A stretch of DNA of 64,000 nucleotides from Vogesella urethralis (GTDB taxonomy: Bacteria; Pseudomonadota; Gammaproteobacteria; Burkholderiales; Chromobacteriaceae), in the NCBI RefSeq assembly GCF_007644045.2, contig NZ_VMDW02000054.1:1-64000 (forward strand), given 5' to 3'. Numbering within the stretch: position 1 is the stretch's first letter; each line of letters starts with the position of its first letter. The translations under genes and the position numbers were made by a program. The notes beneath the pieces were generated by a model, which was not told the DNA's origin, made no database searches, and was given only the letters and a program-made list of their open reading frames with translations. Positions 57,497 to 64,000 of this stretch are shown piece after piece.

Positions 57497-58695
57497 TCGG
57501 CGCCGCAGCGGCTACCTTCCTGCTGACCGTCAGCCGCGCCGGCCTTGCCGCCGGCAGCCAGGTGGTGGCGGTACGGGTGTGGCCGTCGTCCACCTACACG
57601 CGGCTGACCATCGAGGCCAGCAGCGAAATCCGCTACAAGCACTTCAGCCTGGCCAACCCCAACCGGCTGGTCATCGACCTGGAAGACGTGCAGCTCACCG
57701 GCGTGCTGCAGGATGTCAGCGGCCAGATCCAGTCTGCCGACCCTTTCATCCGCACCGCGCGCGCTGGCCAGTTCAACGGCAATACCGTGCGCCTGGTACT
57801 GGACCTGCGCAATGAAGTAAAACCGCAGATCTTCTCGCTGAAGCCGGTCGCCGAGTATCAGCACCGGCTGGTGGTCGACCTGTACCCGGCCAACGGGCAG
57901 CAGGACGACCCGCTGCTGGCACTGCTGCAGGACTACAACAAAGGCCAGCTGGACAATAACGCCCCCCGCGGCAACAAGGGCAAAACCGACCCGGCGCGCC
58001 CGGTGGTGATCATGATCGACCCTGGTCACGGCGGCGAAGACCCTGGCGCCATCGGCCCCAGCGGCACGCGCGAGAAAGACGTGGTGTTACGCATCGGCCG
58101 TCAGCTGAAGAAGCTGATCGACGCCGAAAAGAACATGAAAGCCTACCTCACCCGCGACGAAGACGTGTTCCTGCCGCTAGGCGTGCGGGTAGCCAAGGCG
58201 CGCAAGATCGGCGCCGACCTGTTCATCTCGGTGCACGCCGACGCGGTAGAAAACCGCACAGCCCGCGGCTCGTCGGTGTTTGCGCTGTCGGAAAACGGCG
58301 CCACCAGTGCCATGGCGCGGCTGCTGGCCAAGTCGCAGAACGAGGCCGACATGATCGGCGGTGTAAAAATCGCCGGCAAGGACAAATACCTGGCGCATAC
58401 GCTGTTCGACCTGACCCAGACCGCCACCATCAACGACAGCCTGAAGCTGGGCAAGGCGGTACTGGGCAAAATGGGCGACCTCAACAAACTGCACAAGCCC
58501 AAGGTGGAGCAGGCAGGGTTTGCCGTGCTGAAAGCCCCGGATATCCCGTCCATTCTGGTGGAGACGGCCTTTATCAGCCACCCGGAAGAAGAACGCAAGC
58601 TGGTCGACCCGGCGTTCCAGCAAGACATGGCCGAAGCCATCCTGTCCGGCGTACGCACCTACTTTGCCCAAGGGGCCGTTATTGCCCGCACCTGA
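57457..58695 (+). CDS. amiC: N-acetylmuramoyl-L-alanine amidase (AmiC-like)
   Basis: This 412-residue periplasmic amidase separates daughter cells by cutting the stem peptide from muramic acid. It has a twin-arginine-like signal ([20 protein letters not shown]), an AMIN domain (about 37-145) and an Amidase_3 domain (about 180-400) with zinc residues in [11 protein letters not shown] and SVHADA and catalytic Glu in [13 protein letters not shown]. It overlaps tsaE by 40 bases. Confidence 0.93.
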   Translation: MSQSLHDPLRRKLIGAAAATFLLTVSRAGLAAGSQVVAVRVWPSSTYTRLTIEASSEIRYKHFSLANPNRLVIDLEDVQLTGVLQDVSGQIQSADPFIRTARAGQFNGNTVRLVLDLRNEVKPQIFSLKPVAEYQHRLVVDLYPANGQQDDPLLALLQDYNKGQLDNNAPRGNKGKTDPARPVVIMIDPGHGGEDPGAIGPSGTREKDVVLRIGRQLKKLIDAEKNMKAYLTRDEDVFLPLGVRVAKARKIGADLFISVHADAVENRTARGSSVFALSENGATSAMARLLAKSQNEADMIGGVKIAGKDKYLAHTLFDLTQTATINDSLKLGKAVLGKMGDLNKLHKPKVEQAGFAVLKAPDIPSILVETAFISHPEEERKLVDPAFQQDMAEAILSGVRTYFAQGAVIART

Positions 58696-58702
58696 GCCGG
58701 TG

Positions 58703-58712
58703 TGCGGCCAAC
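58703..58712 (-). repeat. Copy of the GTTGGCCGCA word
   Basis: An exact copy, in the long form TGCGGCCAACCTTGCG, lies eight bases after the amiC stop codon and just before the terminator. Confidence 0.85.
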
Positions 58713-58720
58713 CTTGCGCC

Positions 58721-58758
58721 CAAACAAAAAGCGCTGCCATGGCAGCGCTTTTTGTTTG
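58721..58758. terminator. Bidirectional terminator between amiC and yacG
   Basis: Two perfect 18-base arms (58721-58738 and 58741-58758) surround a two-base centre. The GCGCTGCC core is flanked by A5 and T5. Confidence 0.95.
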
Positions 58759-58770
58759 GGCAATACCAGG

Positions 58771-58959
58771 CTAGAGAGAATCCAGCTCGCGCATCGGGTC
58801 GTCGCCCGACACCGGCACACGGTAATCTTCGTTGGCCCACTGGCCAAGGTCGATCAGGCGGCAGCGCTCGCTGCAGAACGGACGGTACGGACTTTGCGGG
58901 CCCCAGGGCACCGCTGTCTTGCACTGCGGACAGGGCACGATACGGGGTGTGGTGGTCAT
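58771..58959 (-). CDS. yacG: DNA gyrase inhibitor YacG (zinc protein)
   Basis: This zinc-binding protein of 62 residues has the CPQCKT and FCSERC cysteine pairs and the YacG-type [12 protein letters not shown]. It binds GyrB and lowers gyrase activity. Its start codon follows the zapD stop by two bases (TGATCATG). The order coaE-zapD-yacG matches E. coli. Confidence 0.93.
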   Translation of the reverse strand: MTTTPRIVPCPQCKTAVPWGPQSPYRPFCSERCRLIDLGQWANEDYRVPVSGDDPMRELDSL

Positions 58960-58961
58960 GA

Positions 58962-59747
58962 TCAGAACTTGCAATAGGTCAGGGAAAATTCCACGTCGTC
59001 TTCTACCTGGCGGGCACGTACCTCGCCGGTAGCGGCATGGATGAAACGTACATTGATCGCGTATTTGTTGGCCGATACTTCCGGCACCAGCGGCAGCCCG
59101 CTTTCGAAACCGATACGGATCAGCTGCACCACCTTGCCGCCGGACATCTGCTGAAACGCACCTCGGCGCGCGTGGTACTGGTGCGTCTTGCCGCTATCGC
59201 GCAGCAGCTTGAGCAGGATGTTGGCCGCACGGGCGGTCGGCATCAAGGGTGCCGCCCAGCGTTGCAGGTCGGCCCGGCGCTGCTCGCTGTCCCGCTGCAA
59301 CCACAGGTGGTAGGACGGCAAATCAAACTGGCAGGTACCGCCAGGAATGACGGCACGCTGCTTGATGGTCATCAGCCATTCGTTTTCACGCAGGTGCTGG
59401 CCGAACTTGCCGGTAATGTCGAGCAGGCTGGCCATGGTGCGCTCGATTTCATCGAGCTGCTGTTCCAGCACGTCTTGCTGCACCACCGGATTGTCACGCA
59501 GGCTTTCCAGCCCCAGCTTCTGCCGCTCCAGCTCCTGTAGCAAATCGGACTTCAGCTCGGTACGGCCCGCAGCCTCCAATACCTCGAACAGCGCCATCAG
59601 TGCCGCGTGGTGGGAATAGGTTTCGTCCTGCCCGATGAAAAACACCAGACGCTGGTAGACCTGCTCCAGGCGGAGCAAGGTTCGCGTACGTTCGACAAGG
59701 GGAAACTCGAAACTGGTCACAGCGGCGGTCCGTGGTTGAAATGTCAT
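58962..59747 (-). CDS. zapD: Cell division protein ZapD
   Basis: This 261-residue FtsZ-bundling protein has an alpha-helical domain ([19 protein letters not shown]) and a beta domain. It stabilises the Z ring. It overlaps coaE by four bases. Confidence 0.93.
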   Translation of the reverse strand: MTFQPRTAAVTSFEFPLVERTRTLLRLEQVYQRLVFFIGQDETYSHHAALMALFEVLEAAGRTELKSDLLQELERQKLGLESLRDNPVVQQDVLEQQLDEIERTMASLLDITGKFGQHLRENEWLMTIKQRAVIPGGTCQFDLPSYHLWLQRDSEQRRADLQRWAAPLMPTARAANILLKLLRDSGKTHQYHARRGAFQQMSGGKVVQLIRIGFESGLPLVPEVSANKYAINVRFIHAATGEVRARQVEDDVEFSLTYCKF

Positions 59748-60361
59748 GCCGGCGCGGCAAGGCCAAAGCAGGCTAGATAATAACGGTGTTTGGCGTCGAC
59801 TTGAAGCGCCAATGCATCGAGATCGGCATCGTTGCTGATCACGTCGTCAGCCAGCAATAAACGCTGCTCGCGCGGCATCTGCGCCGCAATGATGGCGCTG
59901 ACTTGCGGTGCCGGCAGGCCATTGCGTGCCATCACTCTGGCGATCTGGGTTTCCGTCGGACAATCTACCACCAGCGTTCGTGCCACCAGATCGCGGTAAC
60001 GTGCACTTTCGAACAGCAAAGGTACCGCCAGCAAACGGTAAGGGGCGTCCAGTGCGGCCAACTGCCGCAGGCTTTCCTGATGGATCAGCGGGTGCAGAAT
60101 GGCTTCCAGCTGCTGCCGAGCGGCGGGCTGCGAAAATACCAGCGCGCGCATGGCGCCACGGTCCAGCGCGCCGTCTTGCTGGCGCATGGCGGGGCCAAAC
60201 CCCGCCACAATGGCCGGCATGGCAGCGCCGCCTGGCGCGGTGAGCTGGTGCGAGACGGTATCGGTATCGATGCAGGGAATGCCATGCCCGGCGAACAGGC
60301 GGGCCACCGCGCTCTTGCCGCTGCCGATGCCGCCGGTCAGACCAACAATCGGGCTAGCCAC
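59744..60361 (-). CDS. coaE: Dephospho-CoA kinase
   Basis: This kinase of 205 residues makes the last step of coenzyme A synthesis. It has the P-loop GLTGGIGSGKS and DTDTVSHQL motifs. GTG 60361 is preferred as start over TTG 60379 because it gives MASPIVGLTGG, the usual short N-terminus. It overlaps the end of pilD by eight bases. Confidence 0.92.
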   Translation of the reverse strand: MASPIVGLTGGIGSGKSAVARLFAGHGIPCIDTDTVSHQLTAPGGAAMPAIVAGFGPAMRQQDGALDRGAMRALVFSQPAARQQLEAILHPLIHQESLRQLAALDAPYRLLAVPLLFESARYRDLVARTLVVDCPTETQIARVMARNGLPAPQVSAIIAAQMPREQRLLLADDVISNDADLDALALQVDAKHRYYLACFGLAAPA

Positions 60362-61211
60362 CCAGATACCAAGCCACAATGGGCTTGCCCCACACGAAGG
60401 CGATCATGCCAGCCGCCGCCAGGTACGGGCCAAACGGCATGGTCTGCCCGGCGCGATGGCGCTTCAGCGCCATCATGGCGACACCGAATACGGCCCCGAC
60501 CAGCGATGACAGCAGCACCACCAGCGGCAACAGGCTCCAGCCCAGCCAGGCGCCCAATGCGGCCAACAGTTTGAAGTCGCCGTAGCCCATGCCTTCCTTA
60601 CCGGTGGCCAGCTTGAACAGCCAGTAGATCGACCATAAGGACAAGTAGCCCGCCATCGCGCCGACCACTGCATCGGCCAGCGGCACGGTCACGCCCAGCA
60701 GGCTGAACAGCAAGCCAGCCCATAACAACAGCAAGGTGAGATCGTCCGGCAGCAGCTGGGTTTCGGCATCGATCAGCGTCATCGCCAACAGCAGCAAACA
60801 AAACACACTGGCGGCCAACCATGGCAGGCCCAGCCCCAGCTGCCAGGCAAACCCGCCCAGCAACAAGCCGGATACCAGCTCTACCAGCGGGTAACGCCAG
60901 GCGATAGCACCGCCACAGCTGGCGCACTTGCCACGCTGCAGCAAGAAACTGAATACGGGGATGTTCTGCCAGGCCCGGATCGGCGTCTGGCAATGCACAC
61001 AGGCAGAGGGCGGGTACAGCAGGTCGTAGCGGGCTTGCACCTCGGGCGTTTGCCCTTGCAGCACGGCGCACTCCTGCTGCCATTGTCGTTCCAGCATCAG
61101 CGGCAAGCGGTGGATGACGACATTGAGGAAACTGCCTAACAACAGGCCAAGTAACACCGCGACACCGGTTTGCCACGCCAGTGGCAACATTTGCAGATTC
61201 TCCAGCATCAA
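60354..61211 (-). CDS. pilD: Prepilin peptidase / N-methyltransferase
   Basis: This 285-residue polytopic enzyme cuts type IV prepilins and methylates the new N-terminus. It has the zinc cysteines Cys71, Cys74, Cys96 and Cys99 and the catalytic aspartates Asp148 (LIDAE) and Asp212 (GYGDFK). It would process both the pilins and the Gsp pseudopilins G-K encoded in this window; the gsp operon has no gspO of its own. It overlaps pilC by four bases. Confidence 0.95.
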   Translation of the reverse strand: MMLENLQMLPLAWQTGVAVLLGLLLGSFLNVVIHRLPLMLERQWQQECAVLQGQTPEVQARYDLLYPPSACVHCQTPIRAWQNIPVFSFLLQRGKCASCGGAIAWRYPLVELVSGLLLGGFAWQLGLGLPWLAASVFCLLLLAMTLIDAETQLLPDDLTLLLLWAGLLFSLLGVTVPLADAVVGAMAGYLSLWSIYWLFKLATGKEGMGYGDFKLLAALGAWLGWSLLPLVVLLSSLVGAVFGVAMMALKRHRAGQTMPFGPYLAAAGMIAFVWGKPIVAWYLGG

Positions 61212-62425
61212 CCCACCACCTGACCCATCTTGAAAATCGGCATGTACATGGCCACCACCAGGCCGCCGATCAGCACCCCCAGAATCACCATGATCATCGG
61301 TTCCAGCAGGCTCGACAGCGCCGCTACCGCGTTGTCTACCTCTTCTTCGTAAAAGTCGGCCACCTTGTCCAGCATGTCGTCCAGCGCGCCGGACTCCTCA
61401 CCGATCGCGGTCATCTGCAACACCATATTGGGGAACAGGTTGCTGCGTTGCATGGAGAAGTTCAGCGTAGAACCAGCACTGACGTCGGCCTGAATGACCT
61501 TGGTAGCATCAGCATACACCTGGTTACCAGCCGCGCCGGCGACCGAATCCAGCGCTTCCACCAACGGCACGCCGGCGGTAAACAGCGTCGACAAGGTACG
61601 CGACCAGCGCGCAATGGTAGCTTTGCGGACGATGTCGCCAATGACTGGCATGCGTAACAACAAGCGATCCATGCCGACTTGCATGGCCGGGGAGCGCTTG
61701 TACGTGGCCACCAGGGCCCAGATGCTGCCCCCAATCCCGCCAAAGATGATCCACCAGTACTCGACGAATAAATCGGATAGCCAGATCACCATTTGTGTCG
61801 GCGCCGGCAGGTCGGCACCAAAGCTGGAGAACAGCTCCTTGAACGCCGGAATGACGTAGATGAGGATGACTGCGGTAATAACAAAGGCGGTGACGATAAT
61901 GGCGGCAGGGTAAATCATCGCCGACTTGATCTTGCCCTTGATGGCGATGATCTTTTCTTTGTAAGTGGCCAGCTTGTCCAGCAGCGAATCCAGTACGCCA
62001 CCAGTCTCACCGGCAGCAATCAGGTTGCAGAACAGGCTGTCGAAATACAGCGGGTATTTGCGGAAAGCATCGGCCAGGTTGCTGCCGGTTTCCACCTCGG
62101 AACGCACATCGAGCAGGATCTTGGTAAAAGCGGCATTGCTGTGGCCTTTGGCGCTAATATCGAATGCCTGCAACAGCGGTACACCCGCCTTCATCATGGT
62201 GGCCAGCTGGCGGGTAAACAGCGCAACGTCGCGCTCGGTAATGCGCTTGCCGAAACCCGCGCGCTTCTTGGTTATCTTGGTGGCATTAACGCCTTGGCGC
62301 CTCAGTTGTGCCTTGGCTACCGTTTCCGATTCTGCACGGATTTCGCCACGCATCACCTTGCCGGTTTTATCCTTGCCTTCCCAGCTCCAGATGGCGGCGC
62401 TGGGTTTTTTCATGACTTCAGCCAT
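61208..62425 (-). CDS. pilC: Type IV pilus inner-membrane platform protein PilC
   Basis: This 405-residue polytopic protein has two GspF-type domains, with FTRQLATMMKAGVPLLQAFD and AAGETGGVLDSLLDKLATY. It is the rotating platform for pilus assembly (called PilG in Neisseria). It is clearly a paralogue of gspF in this window. The order is pilB-pilC-pilD. Confidence 0.95.
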   Translation of the reverse strand: MAEVMKKPSAAIWSWEGKDKTGKVMRGEIRAESETVAKAQLRRQGVNATKITKKRAGFGKRITERDVALFTRQLATMMKAGVPLLQAFDISAKGHSNAAFTKILLDVRSEVETGSNLADAFRKYPLYFDSLFCNLIAAGETGGVLDSLLDKLATYKEKIIAIKGKIKSAMIYPAAIIVTAFVITAVILIYVIPAFKELFSSFGADLPAPTQMVIWLSDLFVEYWWIIFGGIGGSIWALVATYKRSPAMQVGMDRLLLRMPVIGDIVRKATIARWSRTLSTLFTAGVPLVEALDSVAGAAGNQVYADATKVIQADVSAGSTLNFSMQRSNLFPNMVLQMTAIGEESGALDDMLDKVADFYEEEVDNAVAALSSLLEPMIMVILGVLIGGLVVAMYMPIFKMGQVVG

Positions 62426-62442
62426 GCTCTGCCTGCTTTCGC

Positions 62443-64000
62443 TTATTCGTTGGTAACGGCTTCAATCTCGGTCAGCGACGTGATACCGCGCTTTACCTTC
62501 AGCAAACCGGCATGACGCAGATCTACCATGCCTTCCTTGCGCGCCAGATCGGCAATATCCACGGCATTACCGTCAGACATGATCAAACGCACCATGGCGT
62601 CGGTGATCGGCATCACTTCATAAATACCGGTCCGCCCCTTGTAGCCGGAGCCGCGACATTCATCACACCCCACCGGCCCGTAAGGCTGCCAGCTACCATC
62701 CAGCTCCTCTTCGGCAAAGCCAGCGCGCAGCAGGGCCTCGCGTGGAATCTCCACCGGTTTCTTGCAATGCGTACACAATTTACGCGCCAGCCGCTGCGCC
62801 ATGATCAGCAGCACCGAGCTGGCAATATTGAAAGGCGCGACGCCCATGTTCAACAAGCGGGTCAAGGTAGCCGGGGCATTATTGGTGTGCAAGGTAGAAA
62901 ACACCATATGCCCGGTTTGCGCCGCCTTGATGGAAATGTCGGCGGTTTCGTAATCGCGGATCTCACCCACCATGATCACGTCCGGATCCTGGCGCAGGAA
63001 AGAACGCAGCGCCGAGGCAAACGTCAGCCCGGCCCGCTCGTTGACGTTGACCTGGTTGATGCCGGGCAAGTTAATCTCAACCGGGTCTTCGGCAGTGGAG
63101 ATATTGGTATCGGGCTTGTTCAGGATATTGAGGCAGGTGTACAGCGATACGGTCTTACCGCTACCTGTTGGGCCGGTAACCAGCACCATACCGTAAGGAC
63201 GGGCAATGGCACGCAACAACAGCGCTTTTTGCTCCGGCTCGAAACCCAGCTGTTCGATGTCCAGCGAAGCGGCTGAAGCGTCCAGGATACGCATCACGAT
63301 TTTCTCGCCGAACAGGGTCGGCAAGGTACTGACCCGGAAATCCACCGCTTTGGTGCTGGATATCTTGAGTTTCAAGCGGCCATCCTGCGGCACACGCTTT
63401 TCCGAGATATCCATTCTGGACACCACTTTGATACGCGAGGCAATTTTTTCCTTGATCGCCAGCGGCGGCTGCACCACTTCTTTCAGGTTGCCGTCAATCC
63501 GGTACCGTACCCGGTAAAAACGCTCGTACGGCTCGAAGTGAATATCGGACGCGCCACCATTGATGGCATCCAGCAGCACTTTATTGACGAACTTCACCAC
63601 AGGCGCATCGTCGACATCCGGCATGCCATCCGACGCCGACTCCGCATCCGGGTCGGCGATTTCCAGTTCGCCAAACTCGTCTGCCGCCATGTTATTGAAT
63701 GCGGTGACCGCGGCATTTTCGGTGTAGCGGCCAACCAGCTTGGCCAGTTTGTCGTCTTCCACCACTACTACGTCCACGGTCAGACCGGTTTTGAACGTTA
63801 TGGCATGGAAAGCTGCTGACTGCGTGGGGTCCGAGGTGCCGACAAACAAGCGACTACCTCGCTTGAACAGCGGCAACAGCCGCTTGCCCGCAATCAACTC
63901 GTCATCGATAACGCCCTTGGGCAGGCTATCGGGGCTGATCGTTGCCAGATCCAGCAAAGGTAAACCGAACATGCCAGATGCAAATTTGGCAATCGCCAGT
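62443..64000 (-). CDS. pilB: Type IV pilus extension ATPase PilB (5' end outside window)
   Basis: This hexameric ATPase drives pilus extension (PilF in Neisseria). Visible motifs are [19 protein letters not shown], Walker [21 protein letters not shown], the His box [15 protein letters not shown], and the zinc cysteines CTHC...CDEC. The reading frame stays open from the ATG at 63972 to the window edge (codons for LAIAKFASG), so that ATG is internal and roughly the first 50-60 residues are missing. Confidence 0.95.
   Translation of the reverse strand, partial: LAIAKFASGMFGLPLLDLATISPDSLPKGVIDDELIAGKRLLPLFKRGSRLFVGTSDPTQSAAFHAITFKTGLTVDVVVVEDDKLAKLVGRYTENAAVTAFNNMAADEFGELEIADPDAESASDGMPDVDDAPVVKFVNKVLLDAINGGASDIHFEPYERFYRVRYRIDGNLKEVVQPPLAIKEKIASRIKVVSRMDISEKRVPQDGRLKLKISSTKAVDFRVSTLPTLFGEKIVMRILDASAASLDIEQLGFEPEQKALLLRAIARPYGMVLVTGPTGSGKTVSLYTCLNILNKPDTNISTAEDPVEINLPGINQVNVNERAGLTFASALRSFLRQDPDVIMVGEIRDYETADISIKAAQTGHMVFSTLHTNNAPATLTRLLNMGVAPFNIASSVLLIMAQRLARKLCTHCKKPVEIPREALLRAGFAEEELDGSWQPYGPVGCDECRGSGYKGRTGIYEVMPITDAMVRLIMSDGNAVDIADLARKEGMVDLRHAGLLKVKRGITSLTEIEAVTNE

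Overview
The window reads as one unbroken stretch of core chromosome from a GC-rich betaproteobacterium, most likely of the order Neisseriales (Chromobacteriaceae-like: Vogesella, Aquitalea, Chromobacterium and relatives). This is inferred from the complete iscRSUA-hscBA-fdx-iscX operon, the Neisseria-like adenylyltransferase and FtsH sequences, ZapD and YacG beside a pilB-pilC-pilD cluster, and a carA/carB pair separated by an insert. I see no rRNA, tRNA, CRISPR array, insertion sequence or prophage.

Layout. 1-9900: tail of an MscS-type channel, a ClpP-like lipoprotein, an RND efflux pair, lytic transglycosylase MltA, a glutathione peroxidase, a thioredoxin, an RlmK-like rRNA methyltransferase and a CoaD-like adenylyltransferase. 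10000-17200: a dipeptide ABC transporter (dppABCDF) with a divergent LysR regulator. 17200-25750: a ketoacyl-ACP synthase III, the iron-sulfur cluster operon, uridine kinase and two small genes. 26000-33500: an alanine/glycine symporter, then rlmE-ftsH-folP-glmM and yhbY. 33000-39200: DUF4149 gene, greA, carB, a LysE-type exporter and carA. 39400-50900: a type II secretion operon (gspC to gspN) that carries two foreign-looking genes, a DinB-fold protein and a small membrane protein, between gspF and gspG. 51000-56000: etfB-etfA-acyl-CoA dehydrogenase, and divergently a PhaJ-like hydratase and an acetyltransferase. 55900-64000: queG, tsaE, amiC, yacG, zapD, coaE and the type IV pilus genes pilD, pilC, pilB (pilB runs off the end). 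PilD would process both the type IV pilins and the Gsp pseudopilins.

The main unexplained signal is a short repeated word, GTTGGCCGCA (often AAGGTTGGCCGCA). By eye I count about 37 exact copies on both strands, 17 of them in the small non-coding fraction, usually just after a stop codon. Some copies are paired as inverted repeats or form part of a terminator stem, and one perfect double copy makes up most of the cleaved GspH leader peptide. Placement and arrangement are those of DNA uptake sequences in Neisseriaceae, but the word is unrelated to the known DUS dialects. With type IV pilus genes in the same window, it is a good candidate for an undescribed uptake-type sequence.

Other points of interest are two matching PsrA-like palindromes upstream of lipid-metabolism genes, an exporter gene inside carAB, a hairpin in the carA leader, overlapping head-to-head start codons of queG and tsaE, and polylinker-like sequence in the first 60 bases, which suggests a contig edge.
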